NCBI RefSeq assembly: GCF_047663525.1
Contig: NC_092590.1
Location: 53,226,501-53,290,500, forward strand
Direction of reading: 5' to 3'
From: Anas platyrhynchos
Lineage: Eukaryota > Chordata > Aves > Anseriformes > Anatidae
DNA length: 64,000 bases
In this document: piece after piece, positions 1 through 12,200 of the stretch
Position numbering within the stretch: the first letter of the stretch is position 1
Layout: the number at the start of each line of letters is the position of its first letter
Made by a program: the position numbers and the translations under genes
Notes under the pieces: model-generated
Seen by the model: only the letters and a program-made list of their open reading frames with translations
Told to the model about the DNA's origin: nothing
Databases searched by the model: none

Positions 1-42
1 GACCATTTTAACTTGCTTCAGGCCAAACGTTCTTTAACCTAC

Positions 43-243
43 CACAGATTTCTGGCTCATCACATACAGCTGCGGGATCTGCATGAGTATCTCTGCAGAC
101 ACATCTTTGTCCAAGACACCATAAACGATGGGTGGCACCGATGTAAAAAGGAGATTGAATAAAATCAAGATCCAATAGTCAGTCATTGATGTGCCTGAAA
201 ACCCACAGAAGAACTGGTACCAGAACAAGAGGTTCACATAGGC
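43..243 (-). CDS. ATP10D: ATP10D coding exon 18 (membrane helices 5-6), last exon inside the window
   Basis: Residues 1118-1184: [20 protein letters not shown], then [20 protein letters not shown] and a short tail ending MSQKSV. Likely donor GTG|gtaggt at 42. Helices 7-10 and the cytosolic tail are expected further left, outside the window; bases 1-42 are the start of the next intron. Confidence 0.94.
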
Positions 244-3200
244 CTGAAAAGTTAATGATGAGATGATAAATATTACCCATAGAGACAAGTGTTTTAAAAA
301 CAAGAGGAAAATAGGCAGATCATAGGTTTGGTTACCATAATCTGTGGAAAAATATGTGTAATTGCTATAGAGCCCCTGCCAATCCCACACTTGAAATTAT
401 ATTCATCTAGAACATATCTTTGCATTTAAAAACTGGATACATGGCTTGTTTAAATATTCATGCTGCCACTACATGAAATAATGCCTGTTACCCAGTTTTT
501 AATTGAATTAGACAATGGCTTTGAGTGGAAAACTCAGTCCAAGGAATAGGAGTGTCTAGTCTCTGCAGATGTAAATGGGAAACCAAACTGTTTGACACAT
601 GCTCTTTATGTCTTTTTGAACTCATTCACAATAGAAACTTAAAAATAATATGAAGCTACACTAGACCCTGCAGCACTTTCAAATAAGAAAACTGATTTGC
701 CTAGGATGGGACAGCTACATACCACATTCTTGTAGAAGAAGTAGAGCACCATGTTGGTAAGTCTGGTATAACACCAGTGACCATGTACAAGCAGCAGCTT
801 GCTGAGGTGTCTAAACTGAGAGATTGCAAAGTCACTTGCCATCACAGCCTGCAAGACAAATAAAGGAAAAGATATGTTACATCCAAACAGTTAAAGATGA
901 ACTTCAAGTACTGTCAAGCAAGCAACTGATGTACTACTGGAAACTCTTATTTTGTGATTTGTTATACGTAATACATATGGCCCTAGCCTCATTCAGATCT
1001 GAGACCCTCTGTACCACATTTTACACTAATACACACAGCTCAGCCCAACACAACATGTGCACGTATGAGGCTGTCTGTCTTTATTATTACCACACAACTT
1101 CACAGAAATCACTGATGCTTGGGCATGGCATGAAATGAATGATGGGGAGTTCAAACAGCAAGCTCTGCTGTTTGGAGTTTGAACCCCTGCAGCGTCAGCT
1201 TCTGTGTGCTCCTGATGAGAGCAGAGGCATGGGTGTGAGCTCAGGATGCAAACTGTGCCCCCCCCCGGACACAGTAATGGGCTGTGAAGCCACTGGGCCT
1301 CTAGAGTAAGCTGAACAGATTTAAAATGGATTCTGATGTCACTTGCAGCTGTCTTTGTATACACTACCTGCATGCCTTCTTGGCCCAAGATTCCCACACC
1401 AGTGTCAGCCACCTGGATCATACTGACATCATTGGCACCATCACCTACAGAGAAAAGGGGAGAAATCAGAACTAAGCTCTCTCACTTGGAATGCGACCTA
1501 GAGGCAGCTTTGCTGGCTACCACATTGCCATGGAGGTGGCAGGAAAAGTCAAATATATCAGAACACCAAAGAGTTCAGAGAAAAACATTTTTGTAGCCAA
1601 TAACGCAGCCTACAGAAAACCCTATGGAAAACAGGATTAGTATGTGGGAGGCCTGACTGAGCTGAGCAATATTCTCCAAAGGTATATTAGCTGTTCCTTT
1701 CATCAGAATTTAGTCAGTATGCTTGAACAGAAAGTACGTGTGTTTTAAATCACACCCAGTCATCTCTTTCCCTCATTATTTTGGGGGTTGTATGAAGAAC
1801 AGAGAAAATCCTCTCACTTTCCCCTTCAGACATATCACTGTACATGACTGCAGCTGTCCTTGTTGCTTTGGATTATTATGAGTGTGTTTATGGACTAAAT
1901 TTGCTAGCTTAGAAGACTAACATCATCTTATGCCAGAGAAAACTATTATTCAAAGGATTATCTTCCTTGTAAGTACATTTTGTGACAGATATTGAGGAAA
2001 ATAAAGGAAAGAAGAAAATGGCTTCTACGTTTTTGGTTTTTTTTTTTTTTTTTCAGAGAAAAGAAACCATGGGACTCACCTACAGCTAATGTCATTGCCT
2101 TTAGCTTATTTCGCACCAGTCTGACCAGGACACTCTTCTGCAGTGGTGTGGCTTGGCAGCAGACTACAGCTCGACATTTTTCTGTAAGCTCCAAGAAAAT
2201 ATTCTGCAGGCTGTCATGAAGGACATGCTCTAAAGTCTTTCCATCAATAACCAGACCTGCACTGAACCCAGCAGCTTGAGTAGAGGGACTTGCAGAGACA
2301 TTCCTAAGTTTCTGACTTTTTGTTTTTTTGGCAGAAGTATTCTTCTGGATGCTTTCTAAAATTTTGTTCATCACCAAAGCACAAGCATCCTAAAGACAAG
2401 AGAAAGACAGCTTACTGTTTGTATTCAGTCTCCCTTTCCAATTTATGAAACACATATGGAGAAAAGGTCAGTTGCTGTCCTTGTGTAGCATTTCATTTGA
2501 ATAACAGAAGGATTCAGACATGAAGCTGAACAACCCTTTAAAATCACAAAGGATGCAGTCTGTTGTTAATAAAACAGACCATGATTTAACTTTGCTTGGG
2601 TTTGGTTATTGTATTAGGAGAAGTGAAAACACTCACAATGGATCAGAAAATGTTCAAGGACTACCAGAAACAAACAAACAAACAAACATTAAGGATTGTG
2701 TTATATAAATACAGCTTTGGGTAAAGCTTTTACTCTCTTCATTTCTTTTGTTTGGCATGTAAAGCCAAAAGTGCATTTCAAATCATTTTATAGGCGAGCT
2801 GCAATGCATTACTGAACTGGCCTTGTGAAACATTTTTTTGTTTTTCAACCTTGGCAGTATAAGATGCTCAAAAGACTTTTTATATAAATATATGTAATGC
2901 ATGTACTATATAGAAAAAAATATATATTCTTAAGTCTGCTCATTATCTTACTTTGAAATGCAACAGTGTCAAATCCTGTCTGTTTTTTTATTTCAAAGCC
3001 CAGTTAGAGGGAAGACAAGCACTTCTGCAAGAGGAGCTAATTCACATTGTTAAGTAAGATCCTCTTTGCCCAATAGGAAAAATGGAAGGGAGAAAATACT
3101 AACAGAAATAAGAAAAAAAAGCTTTTATCAAACATAATTGGACTAAATATCTTCCTTTTTCAATTTATTTTCCCACAGTTACCCATGTGCCACACCATCC

Positions 3201-6200
3201 CCCATGACAGATACCAAATAAATTTTGGAAGAAACATGCAAGTAAAGAAAAAAGAAAAGCAGAGCGTCTTAAAAATCTTCCAGTCCCTTAAAGCTATCCC
3301 AGATTTCATGTCTCTGCTCTGAGCTGTTGGCATACCAGTGGGCATATGTCCACTTTACCAGTTAGAGTTTGCAATTCCTTTCTTAAGAATTCCAAAATTG
3401 ATAAAAATTAAGTTTTGAAAACCTGGTAGTTTTAAGCATCCAAAAGAGGGTACAGGTAGGATTAAGCTGCCTCCCAAAACAACAGCATTTTTAACCACTC
3501 TTAATCATGTGGCTCAACTACTGTGTGGTGAAAAGAAGGCGGCTTTTTCTCTAATAAAATTGTTGGCATTTTTTTTTTGAAAACTTTGTGCAATGCATTT
3601 TAATGAGACAATTCCTAGTACATTTATGCAAGTTAAGTGGGGTTGAGAGGGTGTATGACAAAGCAGCAGAAAACTTAATTTATACAATATGCATCACAAT
3701 AACTCTTATATCGCTAATATGCTGCAACCTTACATCCACCTGAAATGTCTAATAAAATTTGGAGTGTGTCACTCTCTCACCTAACACAAACAGAAATTAA
3801 GTAATCAGTTAAGATAATTAATGGCCATTTATGGACTATGTAAGGAAACATATATAAATTATATTTTACCCACAAATAAGCAAACCGTCAATTTTCTAAT
3901 ATTTCCATCTTCCAATAAATCATGCTATCTTTGGTGAGATGGAAAAACAGAAAATATATTATTTTTCTGTATTGTCCTGCAATATTGTCTGACTGCATTT
4001 TTTTTGGTAGAGAAAACCAAACACCCTCCCCATAAATTGAAAAAAAAAAGCGTAATTTTCTACACACTCTACTTTGTGATTTGAGAGTGAAGATTTTGTC
4101 ATCTGGCTCTAGCAGTTTACAAGCATAGGCAATGTTGACAGCTGTTTCTCTCTTGTCACCCGTCAGCATCCATATTTTTATTCCCGCTTTCCGTAATGCC
4201 TGTATTGTGTCTGGAACACCGTCCTGCAGGCGATCTTCAATGCCAGTGGCACCTTAATTTAGACAAACAGAAGGATTAGTGTTGATATATTTCCAGAACC
4301 AAGCCTGCAAGATGGTCCCTATGCGTATCCATAACCCCAAACAGACTTTACACGGATATGCTTAGGAATCTCCCCCTTCCTCACCTTTCTGTCCCAAAGC
4401 CCATCACACGCAAGCTTGTTGACACACACCCACTGTACATACTCAGTGGCCTCCAGCTCCTCACAAGACCCTCTAAATAAAATTTTTCTCATTCTCATGG
4501 TTGTTTCAACCCACAGTGGCTGTGGGATGCAGACTCCCAGGCTTCTCCTGACAGATACACTCCGTTATTCCCACTCCCTCCAGCTTCAGACTACATAAAA
4601 CTTTCTTTCACCTATGATCTTTATCCTTCCTATGTTAAGCCCCACTTTGAAGAGGACAAGTTGCCTATACCTTGGTTCTCCTCCCAGGTTCCCAGCTCTG
4701 GCAGGGATTTTATAAGCCTGGTGAATAGCTGCTCTTGGCAAAATATTCTCCCAGACATGTCTCCTAGTACATAAAATGGATATGTGTCTAAGGGCAAAAA
4801 CAAACTGACAAACCCACCCCTCCAAAAACAATGCAGAGGAAGACAAAAAAACAAGTGGAGAATGGAATCTTGGATCAGCTTTGCAGCTGACAATATGTAA
4901 AACTGTACTGTGCTGTGTCTTAGCACTTATAGAAAGACTGCTGACAAAAATATGTTTAATAGTGATATCCTCTTCTCTGCTGTGCACAGTATGCAGAATT
5001 GCATCCCTAAAATGAGCTTAAAAAATCTTCTGTTCTGTTACCAATAAGGTAACATGACATCAGCATAAAGCAAAACCATCTCTGAAAAGCAGCGATGCCT
5101 ATGATATGGTACAGGACATTTTCAGTACAAAATCATAACCAGAAGACATGGTGTGGCTTGAGGGACACTCAAGCTAAGAGAGTTTCTCAGAAAGAAACTT
5201 CAGCCAGTTATAGCTAGGTTCATTCTGAAAGACAAACAATAAAAAAAAAAACTCTCAGCAAAGCTTCCCCTCCAACCGTGTTTCTAGTGAAGGATTCTGG
5301 TGAGCAACTAGCATATCAAGTGCTGACTGTCACATGGGATGGCTAAGGGCCAAAAGGTCAGGCAGACTTCTGATGTTATAGCAATTTCTTTAATAGGTAA
5401 CTGCCAACAAGGGCATAGAGCTCATGCCCGCTGGCCACCTGGGAAATTAAAATCTCCAGCTCCTTGCTCTGCACTCTCCTTTTATTTTGATGCAAGTCAG
5501 AAGTCAACACAAGAGGCAGGAAGGAAGATGCAAGCTCCTCTGACAGACACTGTCAGACATCAAAGGAAGAGGAAAAAAAGTAGTGGTTTCAACTTGGGCA
5601 CTCTGTATACTTAATGCTCCCTTTCTGAGGTACTCGATCTCTTAATCCAACAGAAGACAGTTTCACTATCTTTAATTTAGGGCATGGTAGATATGCAATG
5701 ATAAAAAACATGCCCAGAAGTGCGATCCCTGCGTTTACCCTGTCAAGCCTGGGTTTTTTTTTACTACTATTTCACATGCTTATGATGATGACACTTAGAA
5801 AGTCTAGTGAGCACAGGAGAAAAAAAGAATAATAAAACAATCAGCAAAGCATTATCCTTTATAAATAATAGAAGATCAACAGCTGCCTTCAGCTGGTTTT
5901 GCAACTCAAATGAACTTACCAGCAAGATTTATGAAAATTCAGTAGTGACAATAAATTCAGGATCTGTAGAAAGCTACGTATTACACAAACTGAGGTTCAT
6001 ACAACTCTCTGCAGGTAAACTCAGATTATAACCATCATAAGGAGTTTCCTGTGAATTTCAGCATTTTCTACTTACCAAGCAAAGTTAGTTTGGTCTCAAG
6101 CCTGATGGCAGATTCAAGCAGCAGCTCCTCCCTATTCTCAATGCTGGTTTCTGCTAGAAAATGATGATTTAACCACTCTGTATATTCCTCATCGCTCATC

Positions 6201-9200
6201 ACCTACAGAGGGAAAGAAAACACACAGGATGTACCTACATTTCATTTTCAACTGTGCCTGCAAAATATCCTCAGAGCCACCTCTGCTGTCCACATACTAA
6301 ACCTAGCCAGGCAGCCCAACAGTATATGTGTGCCCCAGGGTGCCCACAGACAGGATGATATTCATGGTTTTCGATTACTTTGCCAGGCTTCACAGGTCAG
6401 GTTGCTTACCAGAAGCTTGCCGGCAGCTGGAGCTGCCTGATATATTTCCATTTAGATGGAAGGCAGGGAGGCTAAGGATCACAGTATACTCTCTATGTTC
6501 TTTAATTGCCTCACTGACACAGCCACAGAATCACTGCACAACTATATACAGCCTGTACAGCTACACAGCCTGTGCTTCCACTTTGCGTGAGGGTTTGTAA
6601 AGAGTTTTGCTGCCTCTTTCAACTCCTATGGATTTTTATTTCTGAGCAGCTTTAATTTAAAATGGAATCTCAAAACATCACATGGTTTTGCATCCAGATC
6701 TTTTAACACTACAAACTGTGTGAAACCCAAACAGGCTTGACTTAATTTGTTTTCTGTGTCTGCAAAAAAATTCCAACCAGGACAAGTTTCATATGAGGAG
6801 ACCCGCTCAGGACTCATGTAAAAAATCAAGTCACCTTCCACCCTCAGTGTTAGAATTAGACCATTAAGCTATCTGACATCTCAAACTGACAACAGCAATG
6901 CCAACCTAACTGAACGAATTGATTTGTGTCAACTTAAAAATTCCTGCTAAAAGAATTTCAGGATAAATGAAATGTGGCAATGGGAGCATCTGTTCAGAAG
7001 TTGTGATATCTGCTCCATTGGTGCTGCCACTCCTGTTGGTCATGGACTGTAAACAAACATTCTTGCAAACACATAAGAAAAAGTCAATACCTTTTTAGCA
7101 ATACAAAGAGTGCGCAGTCCCCTTCTGGCATAGTCATCCAAATGCTTCTGAGTTCTCTCTTTAATCTTCTTTTGTTCCATTTCTGAATTCTTAGTGCCTA
7201 CGATTATTAAAAAAAGAAAAAAAAAGCAAAGAAAGCAAATTAAATTTGCATTTCTAAACTAAATTTATTAGAAAATTTTGAAGGTCTAAATATGATTTAA
7301 AAATATAGAAATGTTACGATGTACTGTGACTGTATCTTTAGCAAGAGGCAGTGTGCCTATCTGCACAAGCACTAAGGGGAACCAGTCTGTTACTGATATG
7401 TCTTTGTACACACTAGCATATCAAAACATTTTTCTAAAATAAAACGATTTTCTAAAATGAACTGGGCCACAGACAGCAAAGCAGCTATATATTCAATGGG
7501 AGGGAGCTAAATATATTTATATTTAATATATAAATATATTCAGTGGGAGGGAGATAAAAGGGTAGCCATGGAGAGGCTTTTTAAAAAATATCCATTATCA
7601 AGTGGACTGTTCAGAGAGGCATTTGACTCATTTAACTGTGGACATGCAAGAGTTAGATTCCAAGTTTACCTTGAAAGTCAAAGTAAGGAAGAATAGCTCC
7701 AGATGTGAAATTATGCTCCTAATAAGACAACATAGACTTTGGAAGTACTTTTTCACCCTGTGGACTGCAGAGGCTTTTTGTCTAGACTTTATAATGGATT
7801 AGTTAAAATATGCTCTTGGAATGGGAACATTCCTCTTCCTCACTAAGATATGCCATGGAACACAGAAACCAAATTCCCTCCTGCAGACTGTGAACCTTTA
7901 AAGATGGAATTTTATCATTTTCCAAACATTAAGAAATCCCTTGGAACAGCTCCTGAGCTTAAATATATGTAGGCACATGTTTCTTACATACACATGAAAT
8001 ACTTTTGCTATAGTACCTTCAGTTAAAAATTCAAGACTCTTCAACTGTTCTGAAGAATGACAAAGGTGAGCAAAGAATTAAAAGTTCTACAAATACCTTG
8101 AGATGCAGTTCCCAACAAGTCCATCATGACTGAGTCTGCACCTTTTGTGTAAACCACCACTTTGTTGGAGACTGGGTGCCGAACCACCACTGACATCCTT
8201 TTTCGCACTGAGTCAAAAGGCAGGATATGCAAGAGTTGAAATGTTAAAGATCCCAGACCTGTGAAGTCCACAGTTACTTGATCAGGAGTCCTAGACTGTA
8301 AAACACATCTATAAGCCCTTGCAGCATGAACTAAGGCAGCTTCATCTGGACTCTCAGCTTCATAACACAGTTTAGGTAAGGGAGATGACCCTTTCATAGA
8401 CGACCCAGCACTATGGTGTTCGCTGCCTGCAGCTACTTTCACCATATCTAGTTCTTCGGGTAGTTGGGGATTTTCTGGGCTGTCAGGGTTGAGAGGCTCA
8501 GCAGCCCTTTGAGCAGCTCCATCCAAAGCAGGTGAAGCAAGTTTCATTCTGAAAATAGACAGTTTGCTCACAAAGCTATTTGGGCTTTCAGATGATGACT
8601 CTTTTATGCTTGGAAGTGGGGAGGAACTTAGTCTCCGGACTGACAACCGCTGGAACATCTGCCTGATTTCCTCAAGGGATTTAATAGGCATCCTACCCAG
8701 TGAAGAGTGTCTCATCTGGAACAGAAAAGAGAAATTATACATCTTAAATTCGTCACATGTTATTTCATTAAAGAACATTTTTTTTAAAAAAAACACATAG
8801 TTTGTAATAAACGTATATATATTTCTTAACAAATGTGATTTAAAATTTAGGATTATTTTGATTGCTTATATTAAAAATGGCTAGATCAATTAAACATATT
8901 ACCACATAAGTAGAGAAAATAGGTTCTGTATGAGCTTCGCCTATTCAAACCACTTTACTGTAGAAATACTTCAGATCTGAAAACTGTGTGTATTCCAAGT
9001 CTGATTCCATGTAATACTTCTCTTTAAAAATGCTTAAGTAATGGAACAGGCAGTATGACATTATAACTTTTAAAAGTTGTGGCAAATGGAACTAAACACT
9101 TTAATCCTTGTTCTGAGTTGGAAAGATAGTTGTGAAGAATAAACCAACTCCATAGTCCTCACAGTAGCTAGCTACAAATAATGTTAAAATACAGTACCTT

Positions 9201-12200
9201 ACCAATACTTTTTTTTTTTGTTCATGTCTGAATTTAAAAAAGCCAGTTGCCCTCAATCAGTGTTACAAAATAACGGGTTTACTGTTATGCAAAGCACTTT
9301 GGCCACTAATAGCTTACAAATGAGGAACAAAGTGTGCATGGCTGACATTCATGTCTCATTACTGTTGAAGGGCTATGAATGAGTTATCACCAAGAAGCAC
9401 GTTATCCTTTGCCACTGAAATGGATCAAGAAATGAAAGACTGGCTTCAATTCTCCCTCAGCTGCATGCAAGTTGTAGCGTGTCTCTATTCAGCATCATGG
9501 GGGCAGAGACTAGGAACATCCTTTCATCGCCTCTCCCTCAGGGAACACTGAAAACTTTTGTTCTCTTGAGCTTTGTCTTTTTCATTCCCTAACCGTGAAC
9601 TCAAACCTTGTGCCATATTGCTTCTCCCAGTCCAGCTACGACTTGGAGATCTTTTCCCCTGCTAACAAGTCATCCAGACATTTTATTCTAAAAAAAAAAA
9701 TATGAAAATCTCACCTGTACAGCCTTCTACACCACTCTTAAATGCAGATTGGGTAGTACATTTTTAACATAGCTGCCCCATCCACACATGCACCTGTAGA
9801 CTGCCCACTATGCTGACTTGTCTGGAAATACTAGGCTTCTTTATACATATGTGGTACTTATTTCTACACATTTTGAAAAAATCTCTAGCCATAAGTGTAG
9901 GTTGACTACCTACAAGGACACCAAAATCTAGTTCTGCATATGCCACAGGTTTATTTTTTTTCAAAAGACGAAGTCAACAGACATCATTATATCTGATATA
10001 TATGTATTTATGTATGTATATATATATACTTATATATACATATATATATCAGAAGGCTGAGGTATTCAACAACTTTTTTTTTGCCTCAACCTTCACTGCA
10101 AGTGCTCTAGCCACACTGGTATCATTTAAAAAGTTTAGCCAGTCCAGAGGAGGGCCATGAGGATGATGCAAGGGATGCAGCACCTCTCCTATGAAGGGGG
10201 GCTGAGAGAGCTGGGATTGTTCAACCCAGAGAAAACTCCAAGGAGACCTTATTCCAGCCTTCCAGTACCTAAAGGGAGCCTACAGGAAAGATAGGAGTAA
10301 CCCTTTATTAGGGAGTGTAGTCATAGGACAAGGGGTAGTGGTTTTGAATTACGAGGGTAGATTCAGATTGGATATAAGTAACTCACTCAGAGGGTGGTGA
10401 GGCACTGGAACAGGTTGCCCAGAGGAACTGTGGATACCCCATCCCTGGAAGTGTTCAAGGCCGTGCTGGATGTGACTTTGAACAACCTGATCTAGTGGGA
10501 GGTGTCCCTGCCCGTGTTAGGGGTTGTAACTGGATGGTCTTTAAGGTCTCTTCCAACCCAAACCATTCTAGGATTCTACAATCTATATACAGAAGAAAAA
10601 TACTCAATCTAAGTTTTTCTGCATTGGAAGAAACTTGCCAGCATTTAAATGCCAGTTAAGTGTTTTTTTTTTTTCTTTTGTAATCAACCAAAAGGGAACT
10701 CGTTTCCTTAAAAACATGCCCATACAGATGAATATACTTTCTTACCTTCTGACGTGGCTGATTGGGGACTGAAACTACAACAGTATTACAGATTGCCAGA
10801 GCAATAAAGAAGTCAATGATGTACACTGTCTCCAAAGATAACTTGCTGATGGCATCTTCTGATTGTTGATAGGAATGAGAAGAAATCTGACTGAACTTCT
10901 CCAGCAGCTGTGTGTCTGGTACAACATCCGTTTCCTATTGATTAAACAAAACTGTCAATTAGGATATAAACCCTGGAAGTCCCAAATGATTCTTGCACAT
11001 ACAATTTCAGTGTTGTAATTTTTTTCTAGACTTATTTAAAAAATGCTATATCAGAAGAAAATAATCATTCCCCATTCCCCAGACACTAATGACAGCTGAT
11101 TCAAGAAACCAATGGTAGAAGCTTTGAAATAATCTCAGTGTCTGGAGATAAAATCAGTTAAGGGCAAATGAAGCTTAGATGCTCATACAACTTCCTTCCT
11201 AAGTAAAGAGCCATTCCTGTCAGGTGCTGAGTTGATTATACTAGGAAATAAAGCAACACTCCGACCTTTTCACTGCCTTGTGCCATTTGTTGCAAATAGC
11301 AAACTACAGGCCTGGACAATAATCAGTAGAGATCTACTTCACAGGCACTTCAACAGAGATTAAGGAAGACCAATGCTATTTAAACACCTTCAGGTAAAGA
11401 AGCAGAGTTTTTACTCCTGGTAATTTCCATTAAGTACAATGGGATAAGTATTGGTTATCTAGATATTTCTTATTAAAATCAAAACAAAATCCTGAAACTT
11501 CTTAAGGCAAAAGAACAAACTGTTATTGAAGATGAAACCGGTCATTTTAGCTGGCGTGATCATGGAATCACACCAACAAGAATCAAAGCATACATCTTTG
11601 TAACCCAATGAACATCTGCAATGTCAGCTGTAAACAGGGGATCGCAGCCAAGCAATCACTGGAGCTCTCATTTTGATGGAAGATAAAGGATCCCCTATAT
11701 GACAAGGACTTTGTTCAAACAGAGGTAAAAAAATGTTCCTTCATGAGTTTCTTCAGAAATTTAGTATCAAAACCAACAACTTTTACTTACAATGCGGCTG
11801 CTGAAAGCAACATGTCCTGCATGGGGAACATCACTTGCTGAATTTTCCCTTCCTGCCGCAGGGTAACTACCAGGTAACTGATCCAAAGACTTTTTGTTCA
11901 AAGATTCATTCACAGCTCTGTAGCTGTGACCCCTTCTTTTTGACATATGGTTCAAGGAAGCATACTGGGCATCAGCTGAATCCTCATCTTCTGAATCCAT
12001 CTCTTGATAAGACTCCAACCTCTTTGCTATCGAAATAGAAAGAAAATCATTGTTCCATGAGCAAAAAGGAATTTGTATAAAACACTGTCTGGAGACTCCT
12101 TAAATAAAACTTGATTTTAAAATAAGCCATTTAGTACATAGCTGAGAATAATCCACCATTGCAATTGCACAGAGAAAGGAAATAGCTTTTCTTCTGTGCA

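Noticed and set aside
2033-2060. Plus-strand splice-acceptor-like signal (T17 followed by cag)
   Set aside because: The gene here is on the minus strand; the signal is the complement of a poly(A) run just after the exon 15 donor, and the downstream plus-strand frame resembles no protein.
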